DNA from: Cercospora beticola
Taxonomy: Eukaryota; Ascomycota; Dothideomycetes; Mycosphaerellales; Mycosphaerellaceae
Length of the DNA stretch: 64,000 nt
NCBI RefSeq assembly: GCF_033473495.1
Contig: NC_088943.1
Coordinates: 724,001 to 788,000 of the forward strand
Reading direction: 5' to 3'
Part shown: positions 1 through 10,630 of the stretch, one piece after another
Numbering within the stretch: position 1 is the first letter of the stretch
Layout: every line of letters begins with the position of its first letter
The notes under the pieces: generated by a model
The model's database searches: none
The model's input: only the letters and a program-made list of their open reading frames with translations
Told to the model about the DNA's origin: nothing
Position numbers and translations under genes: made by a program

Positions 1-34
1 TTCATACTAACAGTTCGTGAACCATCCAAAATAG

Positions 35-501
35 GACGAAGAAGCCCGGTTCAAAAAACTTCAGATCGACCTCGAGGGTGTGCAGATGAAATTCGTCCAC
101 CCGTCCCGAACCCGCTCTCTCATCCGCCTCCTCATCACCGTGATTGGAAGTCTGTACATCATTGTGCCGGTTCTATTGCTTTACTTTCTTCGAGCTCGAG
201 TGGCGAAATTGGTAGTGGTGGTCGTCGCGCTGGTCTTGTTTGCGGGTGTGATGGCTGCAATGACAACGGCGAAGAATTGGGAGGTTTTGGCGGCGAGCGT
301 AGCGTAAGTTCTCTTTTTCCTGTACTCGCGTCCATGGTTTGTGCTTCTTCGCACCCATTTCTTGTTGAGTGTAGTGCCTTTCTGGTTTCATGTGGGTCAT
401 GAGCTGTTGCTGAAGCTAATGAGGGTTTGTGATGTGTCAGGTATTCGGCTGTATTGGTAGTGTTCATGGGGAGTGATTTTGGGTATTTGAACGCCGAGTA
501 G
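35..501 (+). CDS. DUF6594 membrane protein, 3' end only
   Basis: The 5' part lies outside the window. The visible exons are 35-303 and 441-501. A branch-site-like TACTAAC at 5-11 and an AATAG acceptor ending at 34 mark an upstream intron. A second intron (304-440) starts GTAAGT and ends TCAG, and phase is kept across it. The translated tail has a short amphipathic segment, then two to three hydrophobic helices rich in Leu/Val/Ile, and ends with a 'AYSAVLVVFMGSD'-type helix. That is the C-terminal layout of fungal DUF6594 proteins, which are membrane-anchored, function unknown. It is tail-to-tail with the MFS gene, 73 bp away. The N-terminal half is not visible, so the family call rests on the membrane tail alone. 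Confidence 0.6.
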
Positions 502-574
502 CGACAAGAGGTGCGAAAAAGAACTGCCAGCAGGGGAGAATATCCAGAAATGTTATTCCGACCTCCGACTTCCC

Positions 575-2295
575 TCAGATTGCTGTGCTGGGCGTGACTG
601 TAGCGATTGTACCCTTTTGCCCGATATGCTCTGCTGTGCCACGCGTACCGTTTGGTACAGGTGAGCCTGACGCTGTCGTCCACGGCGTTTGTTCCCATGG
701 TTCGTGGTCCGGAGATTGGTAACCTGAGTCTTCTTCAGCGAATCCTCGTCCGATCGTCCCTTCCGCGCGACCACGTTTCTCCAGTTTCGCGATCGTGATT
801 ATTACTGGAATTGTAAGACACCCAGTCACTAGACTCGCGATGTAGCCCTTTTTATAATTTGGTGCATCAGTCACCGGGAAGAAGATCAGAGGCCACCAGG
901 TGACGAAGGCGAAATCGAAGCTGTTCATGAAACCTGTTGTGATTGCTCGGAGTTGGAGATCGTGGCCGGTCAAATCGGCCATCCATGAATACCAAAGAGC
1001 TTGAGGGGCGTAGGTGGTTCCAAGGAGGTAGAAGGCGAAGAAATACACGCCGTCCGATGATGGGTTAGAGACCAAGATCGCACTACAGATGATAAATGTG
1101 AAGCCGATGGCCAGCGAGCACTGCCATCGAGACCGAAGTTTGTCGCTGATGTAGCAATATGCGAAGGTCGCGACGATCCCGGTTGCGTGCACGATGGTCG
1201 GATAGTTGTTTTGCTGCACCAAGGAGTAGCCGCGGCTCTTCATCCACAACGGTATGACATTGTTGCCAATCGCCTGTACCACCAGAGAGTAGAGCATGAA
1301 GACCAGTGGCAGAAGGTAGAACTGCCAGCTCAGCAGCACTCTCCTCAGCACACTCCAATCCCACTCCGTCCTTCCCACCTCGCCTAGCCTCTTGGCAGCA
1401 AGGTCCTTCTCCTCCTCCGTTAAATACCTCGCCGCCTTGTGCTCCGGCAAATCCGGTATCGCAAACCACCCAAAGACTGCAAAAGGAATCGTCATGGCAG
1501 CAACCACCACGAAAATCAACCTCCAAGCCGGCAGACCCTCTCCTTCTCTCCCTTCCAGTGACTTGATCAACCCGGCCTGAATCCAACCTCCCGCCATTTG
1601 CCCCAGATTGCCAAAGCCACAGAATACCGCCGCTCGCGCACCAAGTTCTGATTGCTTGTACCAGGATCCGTAAATGAAATGCGCTCCAACATACGCGATG
1701 GCCGAGAAAGCGCCTTCAAAGGCATTGAGGACGAAAACTTGCCAGACCTTTTCCACGCGGAAGGTGACGAGGGTGAGTACACTCCAGATCGTGTTCGCGG
1801 CAACAAAAACGTAGCGCGGCTTGAGAATTGTGAGGAGGGATGTGGAAGGAATTTGAAAGATGGCGTAGGTGATGAGGTAAATTGTCGTCATATAGTTGTA
1901 GTCTTTGCCCTATGTTAGAGTAAGAAGACTATCAGAAGGTTTGATTCTTAGTGGTTCAATAACCCGGTTCGTGTTCCGCTTACCTGGAAATTCAGGTCTT
2001 CTTTCATGCCGCTGATGTAGGCTGTGCTGTAGCTGGATCTGTTGATGCCGAAGAGGAACCAGATTATGGAGAAGTATAAGAGGAGTGTAAAGTCGAGCTT
2101 GATCAAAAGGGAGCGTTCGGTGCTGGGAGGGCCCCATAGTCTTGCTATCGCAGCAGGCATGATCTGGCTTGAATTCGATATCCTGTTTGGATGGCTTTTG
2201 ACAAGATCATCATCTTGGTCGTTTTCTTCGATCGGAGTTCCATTTTGCTGTAGGAGTGGAGAGCGTTCTGACGCCATCTCAATGCTTCGTTGCAC
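575..2295 (-). CDS. MFS permease, allantoate/pantothenate (ACS) type
   Basis: Two exons: 2295-1984 and 1909-575, joined in phase by a 74-nt GTAAGC...CATAG intron. The product is 548 aa. It has a polar N-terminus, the segment LDFTLLLYFSIIWFLFG as first helix, 'GINRSSYSTAYISGM' after it, and about 12 predicted helices in two blocks around a cytoplasmic loop rich in Glu/Lys/Arg near residues 250-280. This order matches the anion:cation symporter branch of fungal MFS proteins (Dal5/Fen2/Liz1-like), which import allantoate, pantothenate, vitamins or related carboxylates at the plasma membrane. The Ser/Gly/Pro-rich C-terminal tail of about 60 residues is probably cytosolic. A second in-frame Met lies at 2277. 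Substrate cannot be told from sequence alone. Confidence 0.85.
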
Positions 2296-3450
2296 AATGT
2301 GCGCTCCTCTGAATGGAGGTCGTGAAGATGCAGCGTGGTGGCTTCACGGAGCTAGGATTGGTTTCTTCGTTGGCCGCGACCCATCAGGATCCCGATATCA
2401 CGCCTATCTCACAGATGAGCTCTGCTCGTTCACCTTGCGCAGATTGAGTCCTCTCGTCTTATCATGTTCGTTGCGTTATCGAGGAAGACGATGGCGCGAA
2501 GTGTAGTCGACGGAGTGCGGTCCGCTCCTGCCGAGGCCTACTTTCTTGGCAACGAGAAACATTGCCTTGGTGTTGCTTCGTCGCATCGTTACTTCACCTG
2601 CCATGAACATTCTTTCCATATCCAAAGGAGTGCCCGACTCACATTGAGACACGAGTAGCGAGTCTGGAAACGTCAGACTCTCAATGCCCAAAACTCTCAA
2701 GACGGTCAGAAGCTTGGAACCCGGAGTCACCAATAGCTTACCAACACGAGATGCTAGCAGTGCAGTCCGAAGCAGCTGTCATATGCCGCATAGCTAAGGC
2801 CTCCCACCGGACTGGCACGCAGATGGATGTACAAAGGCTGCATAGCGCGGCCCAGCTCCCAGAACCCTAGGGCTGCGGCAGTCAGCTTACAATTGAAGGC
2901 TGAATGCGATGCAAGGACAGGCCTAGCAATACGATCAGTAAAATACAGGATTCGTGCAATCTCTGACGCTCCAGGAGTCCAAGTCCTGGTACGGCTGCTG
3001 TTCTGGACCGAGTCAAGCCCGTGTTCAGCCAACCTTGCGGTACGAGTAACACCCTAATTGCCTCATCGCAAACTCTATGTCAGTGTGGAGTGCAATTCGA
3101 AAACTTCTCCAATGCGACGTCAATCAGGCCCGCTTGGAAAAGGACCAAAATATTCTGATAGTTGCGCCGGAGTACTGACGATGATGTAGGTGGAGCTGAT
3201 GAACACGAAAAGTATGTGCAAGTAAGCATAAAGTAGGTATTAATAGGTGCTCAGCTCCACTTTTAGCGTGGCGGGAATCTGCGCTAGGCCAGTCCGTCCG
3301 GTGGCCATCGTATGCTTCGACATTGCTTCACCTGAAGACCCTGGCTGGTTCACTAGCGAGATCTAAAGCATCTGACGATGGAGTACAAGAGCTGCTGTTG
3401 CCCGGTTGTTGGGGTCACTTTTGTCAGCCATACCCTTGCTCCTCATCACA
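2296..3450. other. Intergenic promoter region
   Basis: Divergent upstream space shared by the MFS permease (leftward) and the GMC oxidoreductase (rightward). Short open frames here have no recognisable domain, no consistent codon pattern and no splice continuity. I see no gene. Confidence 0.6.
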
Positions 3451-5130
3451 ATGCCTCTCACCTCAAGAGCTCTCATTGCTCTGGCCGCACTACTCAACAT
3501 TGCTTCCGCAAGACCGATTGAGGAGAGCCTCGAGTCTCGACAAAATGCCGAATGGGATGTCATCATCGTTGGCGCTGGTCCAGGAGGAATCGTTACAGCG
3601 GATCGCATGAGCGAGGCCGGCAAGCGGACACTTCTCCTCGAGCAGGGCGGAGGTTCCTACTATAGCACCGGTGGAAGAGAGCGACCAGAATGGTTGTCGA
3701 ACACAGAACTCTCCCGCGTGGACGTGCCAGGTCTATACAGCTCCATCTTCAGCGGCGACTCGAAGTTACTGTGCGGCGACAAGCAGAATGGTGGATTTGG
3801 AGGGTGTACCATTGGCGGCTCGAGCGCTATCAACGCAGAACTGTTCATCCACCCGCCGGCATCAGACTTCGACACTTACTACCCTGAGCAATGGAAGTCG
3901 AAAGACATGAAGAGCGCGATCGAGAAGGTCAAGGCCAAGCAGCCTTACACCAACACACCTTCTGCTGATGGTAAACGATACATGCAGTCTGGTTACGATG
4001 CAAGTCAGAATTGGCTGGTCAATGGCGCTGGACTCAAGAACGTCGCAGTCAACGGCAAGCCAAATGAGAAGGACGGTGTCTTCGGACGAACAAATTACGC
4101 TTATGAGCGTGGTCAGCGAAGCGGACCCGCGAAGACATACCTGACATCTGCGCTTGCACGGCCAAACTTCTCCCTGAAATCTGGTGTCCAGGTCAAACGA
4201 GTGCAGCGAAACGGTGGAAAGGCAACCGCCGTCGAGGCGACCGAGAACGGAAAGACCACCACCTACCGTCTCTCCCAAAATGGGCGTGTCATCTTGAGTG
4301 GCGGATCATTCTTCAGTCCCCAACTGCTTATGATGTCTGGTATTGGCGATCCAGCTTCATTGACAAACCTTACCCAGAACAAATTGCTTGACATGAAGCC
4401 TACAGCATGGATCAACAATACGGCTGTTGGCGATAACCTCTACGACAATCCAAATACATTCATCGTCCTCTCGGGGCCAAATGTCCAGTCATACAACTTC
4501 AACTACGACTCGCCAATCGCCTCCGACAAGGACCTATACCTTAAATCCCGGAGTGGACCGTACTCAAGTGCTGGCCCGACTGGTCTCCTTTGGGACAAGG
4601 TGAAGCAGGCAGATGGCTCCAGCATCGCTGTGCAAGGTACCGTGAACGTTGCAGGATCCTTTGACTACACCGGCAATGACACGATCACCCTCAACGTCTA
4701 TGCCACATCCGGTGCCAAGTCCAAGAGCAGACTCGTACTCAACGAGAAGGGTCTCCCAGGCATGGCATCAGACTTCCTGTTCAGCAATCCAGCTGATGCT
4801 GATGCCGTTGCGACTGTCATCCACAAGATTTTCCAGGCTCTTCCAGCAAGCGGCTTGACATCTCTCAATCTCCCTGCCACCTCATCGAAGGACGAGATTT
4901 TGAGATACATCGCTTTTCCCTCGAAGTACACCAAAGGTTACGTCAACCACTGGAGTGGAAGCTGCAAGATCGGCACCTGTGTCGACCAGAACACGAAAGT
5001 CAAGGGCATGGAGAATCTGCATGTTGTGGATTCCTCCATTACTGAAGCATTCACCACGAATCCGATGTTCGGAATTGTGGCTGTTGCTGAGCGGGCAAGT
5101 GAGTTGATTCTTGCTCTGGACAAGAAGTAG
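3451..5130 (+). CDS. Secreted GMC-family FAD oxidoreductase (CDH dehydrogenase-like)
   Basis: Single exon of 559 aa. The start at 3451 (TCACAATGCC) is preferred over an in-frame ATG at 3406, because it begins directly with a signal peptide (MPLTSRALIALAALLNIASA). The FAD-binding motif is GAGPGG at residues 41-46. GGFGGCTIGGSSAIN is the GMC signature near residue 130, and SGPAKTYL follows near 240. The catalytic pair is His about 500 (NHWSG) and Asn about 537 (TTNP). This is the glucose-methanol-choline family, most like the flavin domain of cellobiose dehydrogenase without its cytochrome domain. It should oxidise sugars or alcohols outside the cell and pass electrons to O2, quinones or a partner. 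The Cys pair in SCKIGTC may form a disulfide. Exact substrate is unknown. Confidence 0.85.
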   Translation: MPLTSRALIALAALLNIASARPIEESLESRQNAEWDVIIVGAGPGGIVTADRMSEAGKRTLLLEQGGGSYYSTGGRERPEWLSNTELSRVDVPGLYSSIFSGDSKLLCGDKQNGGFGGCTIGGSSAINAELFIHPPASDFDTYYPEQWKSKDMKSAIEKVKAKQPYTNTPSADGKRYMQSGYDASQNWLVNGAGLKNVAVNGKPNEKDGVFGRTNYAYERGQRSGPAKTYLTSALARPNFSLKSGVQVKRVQRNGGKATAVEATENGKTTTYRLSQNGRVILSGGSFFSPQLLMMSGIGDPASLTNLTQNKLLDMKPTAWINNTAVGDNLYDNPNTFIVLSGPNVQSYNFNYDSPIASDKDLYLKSRSGPYSSAGPTGLLWDKVKQADGSSIAVQGTVNVAGSFDYTGNDTITLNVYATSGAKSKSRLVLNEKGLPGMASDFLFSNPADADAVATVIHKIFQALPASGLTSLNLPATSSKDEILRYIAFPSKYTKGYVNHWSGSCKIGTCVDQNTKVKGMENLHVVDSSITEAFTTNPMFGIVAVAERASELILALDKK

Positions 5131-5319
5131 AGCTTTTCGGAAATACCTCTGTCATTATCGACTGAAGCGTTCAAGCGAGCGAGGCATTGCCATTGCATTC
5201 CAATTTTGCAAGGAAGAAAGCGATAGAACCTGCACCAGGGAGAAACAAAACACAGCAGGAACAGCATCAAGCCTCAGAACAGAAGACATCATATACATAC
5301 CAAATTCATTGATTAATCA

Positions 5320-5972
5320 TCACACATTCTCTACCACACTGTCAACCCTTTTCGTCTTCTTAGTTCTCGGTGAACTCGCCATGTCTTGCAACTTCCGCTT
5401 CAAAGATTTCTTATTCGTGCCTGCTTCATGCTCACATACCACACATCCTTCCGCGTTCAGCGGCTGCTCGCAACAAGACCACATGAATCCATCTTCGAAC
5501 TCTGCATCTCTCACATGCTGTTCGCTCAATAGCAGATCTTCATCGAATTCGACGTTCAAATCTGTCCAGAAGTCGTATCGATGGTCGGGCTCTTGAGTTC
5601 CTGCCACAGCGCACACTTTAGCATGATGCGATATCTTGAACCACGAGGTAAGTCATTAACTGGATGTCTCCTACACTCCCCAATTGCAGTCACAGTAACA
5701 TCGAAATCTTTATCGCAATATCTACATGTTTCCCAGCGTTTTCTTTTTGTTCCTGCGACAACCGAAAGCGGAGTGAGCAGTCGTTCGGTGGCGATTTTAT
5801 GATTTTCATCGCTGATGCGAATGAGATGCGTCAATAGCTTGCGGAGTTGTGGAGAAGGGAAACTGGATATCGCGTCTTCGAGAGAGGAGGGTTTAACTGG
5901 GGAAGAAGATAGGATCGATGTCGATGAGGTAGAGGGTGAGGAGTTTTTGAGGCTTTGTGGTGATTTAGGCAT
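5320..5972 (-). CDS. Small cysteine-rich (zinc-binding) nuclear-type protein
   Basis: Proposed exons are 5972-5661 and 5589-5320, giving 193 aa. The N-terminus is Ser/Pro-rich, followed by a helix (residues about 35-65) and CRYCDKDFDVT...ECRRHP, a C-x2-C...C-x2-H metal-binding pattern. The second exon has YDFWTDLNVEFDEDLLL and WSCCEQPLNAEGCVVCEH, then a basic tail (KKSLKRKL, RTKKTKR) resembling a nuclear localisation signal. This C..C-FDVT...C..H-P...W-CC...GC...H pattern recurs in uncharacterised fungal proteins. The intron (GTTAAT...AAGAG, 71 nt) was chosen because it keeps the metal ligands and frame, but its donor is non-standard. An alternative donor (GTAGGA, upstream) would delete the His-Pro ligand. 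Confidence 0.5.
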
Positions 5973-6483
5973 TTACAATGAGAAGGACTGCAGTCGAGGA
6001 AGTGGCGATGAATGCGGCGGCAGCGCAATGTGCATATTGACTGTCGTCATATAGCCCATGTACAGGAGTGATGTTCGTCTCTCCATGCGATGTACTATTA
6101 TTGTGAAGCTCTTCTGGGAGAAGAAGTTTATTTTGATGAGCAGTGCTGGGGTTCCTGATCCGGGCACTGTCACGACAGCGCCGACAAGGCTGTGGTGAGA
6201 GTACGCAAATCCTCGGTGCTGACTGTCGTCAGCATGCGAAGCAGGTCATTATAATGGCTGTTGGTGACGATCTTCGCCTTCTCTCTGGTCAGTTGAAGTA
6301 ATGTCTGCCAGCGGAGCGAAGCAAAGCAGGGTAAAAATGCGCTTAAGTGTTGAATCGTTCTGTTCAATCGCTATTTGCGATAACTAGTTCCACGCGCGCA
6401 GTGCGCCACTATGATACAACCTCTACCTTCTTCGCGGGCAGGATCATGATATTCATTAAAACTCGTAAGATTCCGTCAACCTC
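5973..6483. other. Intergenic
   Basis: Space between two leftward genes. A 65-codon minus-strand frame (6367-6170) reads as a helical peptide but has no family match I recognise, so it is left uncalled. Confidence 0.5.
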
Positions 6484-7972
6484 TTAACCGAGGAGACCGC
6501 CGAGGAATCCACCCTTTGGTCCACTCTGGCCCTCAGCCTTGAAGCTGGCGCCTGGGAATTGATCGAACAGAGCGCTCTCGAAGTCGACGAGTTGTGGGCA
6601 AGCGAGCTTGTCGGAAATGGGTCCGAGCTGCTGAGCAGCCCAGTTGGCGACAGAGCCGATAGCACCGAGAGCTGGGTCGAGAGCGTCTGGAATGCCTTGT
6701 TGAGAAGCCTGCAAGAAGAAGCATGCGGCGTTGTTGCCCTCGAGAAGTGATTGGGCGTTGAGAGCGCCACCAGACAGGTCGGTAATATCGACACCAGTGA
6801 AGGAGTTGGTGGTGCCAGTGTTACCTCCGAAGCGGACAATACCTGGGTACATGGCGTTGTTTACGAAGACGTCTGCAACGACCTCGGGGATGTTGTACAG
6901 AGACGTAGAGGTGCGGCGGTACCAGTTATCTGGGATGCGCTCTTGGCCACGGTTGTGAACGAATGAGCCAGGCTCACCGGTGACGCCGAAAAACTGCTTC
7001 AAAACGTCACGGTTGAGTACGCCGTCTGGGTTCTCCGCAGAGCGGTTGCTCATGAAGTTGATGACGAAGTCGTGAGCGGCACTGGTCAGGCTATTAGTAC
7101 TCGTTCGAAGAGCAGCGTGTGCTTGAGTGTAACTCACGGAGCCACGAGACCAGCGAATGGTGCAGAGAAGTAGTATGGGTTGTTCTGGATGGACCAGCGT
7201 GTGACGTAGTCAGACTGGCCAGCTACCATGTCCAACGTGTACTCCTCGCCCAAGCCGTAGAGGCGCTCCCAGCTGCGCATCTGGAAAACGCCGACGTTGC
7301 CGCCATTGAGGTAGGCATCACCACGGACAATGGAGGCATCGGACTCGTATTGGTTGTGTGTGCCGGCGATACCGGTGGCACGGCCTGCGTGACAATTAGC
7401 AACTGATGGTTTCTAAGATTTTTTTTTATTTCCTTACCCGTAAGCAATGGGACTGTTGGCCTGTATTCCCCACCAATACTCCAGGTGCCGGCGACAGGAT
7501 CTCCGGCGATTGCTACAGACAAGACTGCCAGGAAGAGGGACAGATCTGGAGACATGCCGAAGGCCTCACCAAGACCGGTGATCGTATCAGCGATGCTCAC
7601 GATGCCGGAGCGAGGAAGATACCTGGACAGTCACATGATGTTAGACAGCGTAAAGAACGAAGCCCACAGATCAACTTACGCATGGTTGGAAGCAGCGTTT
7701 AAACCGGGGCATTGTCCTCGAATTTGGCCTGCAGTTGGTGACTGAAATTCGTGGCCGGATCCGGGACGAGTATCGACGAATTGATCCTCCGCATCAAATA
7801 CTGCTGCGCCTGCGGGGCTAGTATTTGGTCGTCCAGACAAGAAGAGTGGCTCTCGTGCAGGTGGCTCGGTCGACTGTTGTCGCTTCTCCATGTTGGAAGA
7901 AGCCTCCATAGCCCAAGGGTAGGCAGCTGCCATTGGCAGAGCCACGAGCAAAGCCTTACGAGAGTGAACCAT
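6484..7972 (-). CDS. Secreted heme-thiolate peroxidase (chloroperoxidase/UPO family)
   Basis: Four exons, all in phase: 7972-7680, 7622-7438, 7384-7138 and 7081-6484, with introns of 57, 53 and 56 nt. The product is 440 aa. It has a signal peptide (about residues 1-18), a likely Kex2 site (EKR at 29-31) and then RGQCPGLNAASNH. Cys88 there is the expected proximal heme thiolate ligand. YESDASIVR (Glu173, Ser177, Arg180) matches the acid-base Glu and downstream Ser/Arg of the long unspecific-peroxygenase subgroup. This is Peroxidase family 2 (PF01328): H2O2-driven halogenation, peroxidation or oxygen insertion outside the cell. The usual PCP motif is QCP and the EGD/EHD motif is ESD. The start (ATG 7972) fits the signal peptide; an upstream in-frame ATG at 8062 would destroy it. 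Confidence 0.88.
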
Positions 7973-8745
7973 GATTGCTGATTGACAGTAGAATTGGAGT
8001 GAAGTGGAGATAGTCGAGGAAAGATCTTCGATGGGTGTGTCTTGGAGTGTATACTTATACAAAGATGCTGCTTTGCCACCGGCAATGATGGCCGTGGCAG
8101 TAGACGCTACAATGCACTACTCCGATGGCGTTGATTAGTGATTAGGAAAAAGAGCCTTGCTAGTCACGACGACCATTTGTTACAGCGGAAAAGCACAGCG
8201 ATTGCCGTGGCTGTAGCCTGTAGGAATCTCAAATGACAATTGCCTGCAACCCTATTGCTCGGCGACCATTAGACCAAGACAGTGTAGGGTAACGGTACTG
8301 CCGATCATCCTGTGAGAACGCTCAAATTGCCGTGAGGTTACTGTCAGGCGCTACTGTCACAATTCGGGTGATTCTTGAAGAAGGCATATGACCTATGCCT
8401 AGAGGTTGACAGAGCCTCCACCGTGGGATTCGCCGTGCGATGGGGAGAACGCCATCGACGCCGGGTTGTCATGCCAAGTTGTACATTCCGCAGTACGGCC
8501 AGCATCGTAGGTGGTGGAAGTCCAGCGACCATGACCTCTGAGGAGAGCATGAGCGGTCGCACGGGGTGCACTTGGCGAGGGGAAGTGGCGCCGATCGCAC
8601 TTGGCATTGCAGATCATATGCGCGAGGCGTTCAAACTGTGGGGAAATAATGAGCAGACGCTGCATGTAGTTAGAAGAGGTACTGGCATTTGTGGGAAACG
8701 AGACCCTGGTATTTTCTCGGTATAGCCCCAATGTGGAAGCTCGCT
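7973..8745. other. Intergenic, peroxidase upstream region
   Basis: Upstream of the peroxidase gene. Minus-strand frames of 87-110 codons at 8344-8731 show no domain or splice continuity and look random. I see no gene. Confidence 0.5.
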
Positions 8746-9095
8746 CTATGGGAGGCTGAGCTTCAGCAGTTGCACTGGCTCGTTGCGTAGGACAAGCCTC
8801 ACCACATATGCGAGACGGGATGGCGCTGGCGCCACTGATGTCCTCAGATCTGGGGGCTGCAGAAGGCGCAGATCTTCATCCTCAATAATCTGTAGCCGCA
8901 GTTTGACGAAAGTGGCATCCTCTTCGCACTCGCGTTGCTGCACCTCACAATGCTCTCATAGCCCAAGCATCGTTCGATCTGGGTGATCACGGCAAAGGTC
9001 AGAAAAGAAACGCCTTCTTTGATGAAGTGCTTCAAGGGTCCAACTTCAAATGCGCCCCATAACGCCTGTGGCTTCACTTTGCGCAACGCCTGCAT
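8746..9095 (-). pseudogene. Possible frameshifted gene relic, unrecognised
   Basis: Two minus-strand frames look protein-like and follow each other without a usable intron. The first (from 9095) contains LWGAFEVGPLKHFIKEGVSF and TQIERCLGYES. The second starts near 8943 with VQQRECEEDATFVKLRLQI and continues through SVAPAPSRLAYVVRL to a stop at 8746. The only GT-AG pair at the junction would give an impossible 11-nt intron, so the simplest reading is a frameshift near 8945-8955. No upstream exon with a good start is visible, because a stop lies shortly before 9095. I do not recognise the family. It could be a decayed gene, or two unrelated open stretches. Confidence 0.25.
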
Positions 9096-9431
9096 GGAGC
9101 CATGAAGACCGCTGTTGAGAAGCCAAGCCGTTTAGGGCGGATGCCGAACTTCAGATTTGCACAGCATAGTGCGAACATCTGGCCGGTCTGGTCCAGCGGT
9201 CGGCCAGACGAATTTACTTCATGGAGACGCCAATCCAACCTTGATCATGGCATTTGTCGTCATGCTGCTGCTGAAGGAGCAATTGGAATGCGATGGAGCG
9301 CATCGCAGTACCTCGATATGTCGAGAGCCCTCGGCAGTCCTGCCGATGGTCAATTGGGCAAGCGCTGGCGGCGATTTCCACCTTGACGTCGATGGTCTAG
9401 GTCGTCCAGATACATCCAATACCGCCAACCA

Positions 9432-9902
9432 CTATATTCCAATAGCAGATCGCAGGCTCACGCATCGCCACGGCTCTTCACCCAGCCTCGGAGCCAGTCG
9501 TAGCTTGAAGTCCAGCACTATCAGTAGCTTTGTGGCGACGCCTGGAGGCGCACCTTCAACAACGGCATTCTCGAAAACAATCGCCTCGTCTTTGGCATCG
9601 TTCACGGTGGTCGACTGGTCCAGAATGGTCGCACGGTACTGCGGCCAGCGGTCCGTTTCCAATTGCAGTAACTCCAGATACTCTTTGAGCGCCATTCGCC
9701 GTGGCTCTCTGTACGTTGGATGGGCAAATTCGATGACTAGCGTGCTGGCTAAGTATGACCAGGCCTTGTCGTACATGTCGAAGTTCTTTTCGTTCACAGC
9801 CGTGACGCTATTGCGAGCCAGATGCTCGAGATGGAGGACTATTTCCGCAGAGGAGAATTGCCGACTGTCCTTTCGAGGCGCCTTGCAGAGGGCGCAGTCC
9901 AT
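9432..9902 (-). CDS. NTF2/SnoaL-like small protein
   Basis: Single-exon, 156 aa, with start context GCCGCAATGG. An N-terminal CxxC (MDCALCK) is followed by a helical stretch. The segment 'MYDKAWSYLASTLVIEF' with a following 'EYLELLQLETDRWPQYRATILDQ' is typical of the helix-helix-strand entry of the SnoaL/NTF2 cone fold. The run VVEGAPPGVATKLLIVLDFKLRL then EPWRCVSLRSAIG resembles the final strands, where family members often end 'W.CV.....G'. The fold can house isomerase, cyclase or dehydratase activity, or simply bind ligand; function is not predictable. A potential donor (GTGAGC) near the 3' end could extend the frame, but the stop at 9432 gives the more family-like C-terminus. Confidence 0.45.
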   Translation of the reverse strand: MDCALCKAPRKDSRQFSSAEIVLHLEHLARNSVTAVNEKNFDMYDKAWSYLASTLVIEFAHPTYREPRRMALKEYLELLQLETDRWPQYRATILDQSTTVNDAKDEAIVFENAVVEGAPPGVATKLLIVLDFKLRLAPRLGEEPWRCVSLRSAIGI

Positions 9903-10630
9903 TGCGGCAGCGATGAAGATGACAGCGGTTCAATCGCGGCGATTCCCAGAGCGCGCAGTCCATTACCTGAATGGCAGAGGCACGCTCCGAGGCGAAGATG
10001 AGGCGATTCCCAAGGAGTAGACATTGATGGCACGAAGGGAGGTTGCCATGCTTGAGTCGTCCCATGTCGGCCGCTCGGCAGAGTCTTGGCGTCAAGGTCT
10101 GGCCCACAAAGCGGGCCGAGGACTTGCTCTCTTCGACAGCAAAGTCAAAGCCACCAACGCCACCTCAACCACTCTGGCAGTGTTGCACCATCGCCAGCCG
10201 GATGTAACTCCAGGCTGATGCAGGTTCGTCACGACTACTGCGTGTGCTGGACGGGAAGATATGCCAGAGCAGAAGTCGGCCGGCACACATCGCTCGCGGA
10301 AATTCCAGAAATCACCCTCCTTTTCGAGAAAGACGGACGACTTCGCTGCTCGCAAGCGTGGCTGTGTGGTCAGATCCGACCAGGAACGTATGAGAGATTG
10401 GTAGCGATTGCTTCAAACATCTCTGTCCTCGCAAGGAAGGAGAGGCGTACGCTCCCAATTGGCTCAACAGGAAAACTGCAACACAGAGCTGCCTGAGACA
10501 CGAAACATGCTTTCTGCCAGCGGCTCCGACGGCAGACCCTCGCAGAGACTGGCCCAGCCTGAATCAAAATCTAAAATTGATCATACCACAGACAGCAATG
10601 CTGCAGCGGGAAGAGCTGCGACTACCTCGG
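9903..10630. other. Intergenic
   Basis: Frames on the plus strand (10024-10730) oppose the ALDH terminal exon and lack domains. Nothing supportable as a gene. Confidence 0.5.

Noticed and set aside
159..698. 179-codon minus-strand ORF across the DUF6594 and MFS ends
   Set aside because: It overlaps the spliced DUF6594 tail and the MFS end, and has no domain or splice signals.
6170..6367. 65-codon helical ORF upstream of the peroxidase 3' end
   Set aside because: No known family, no splice signals linking it to either neighbour; left as intergenic.
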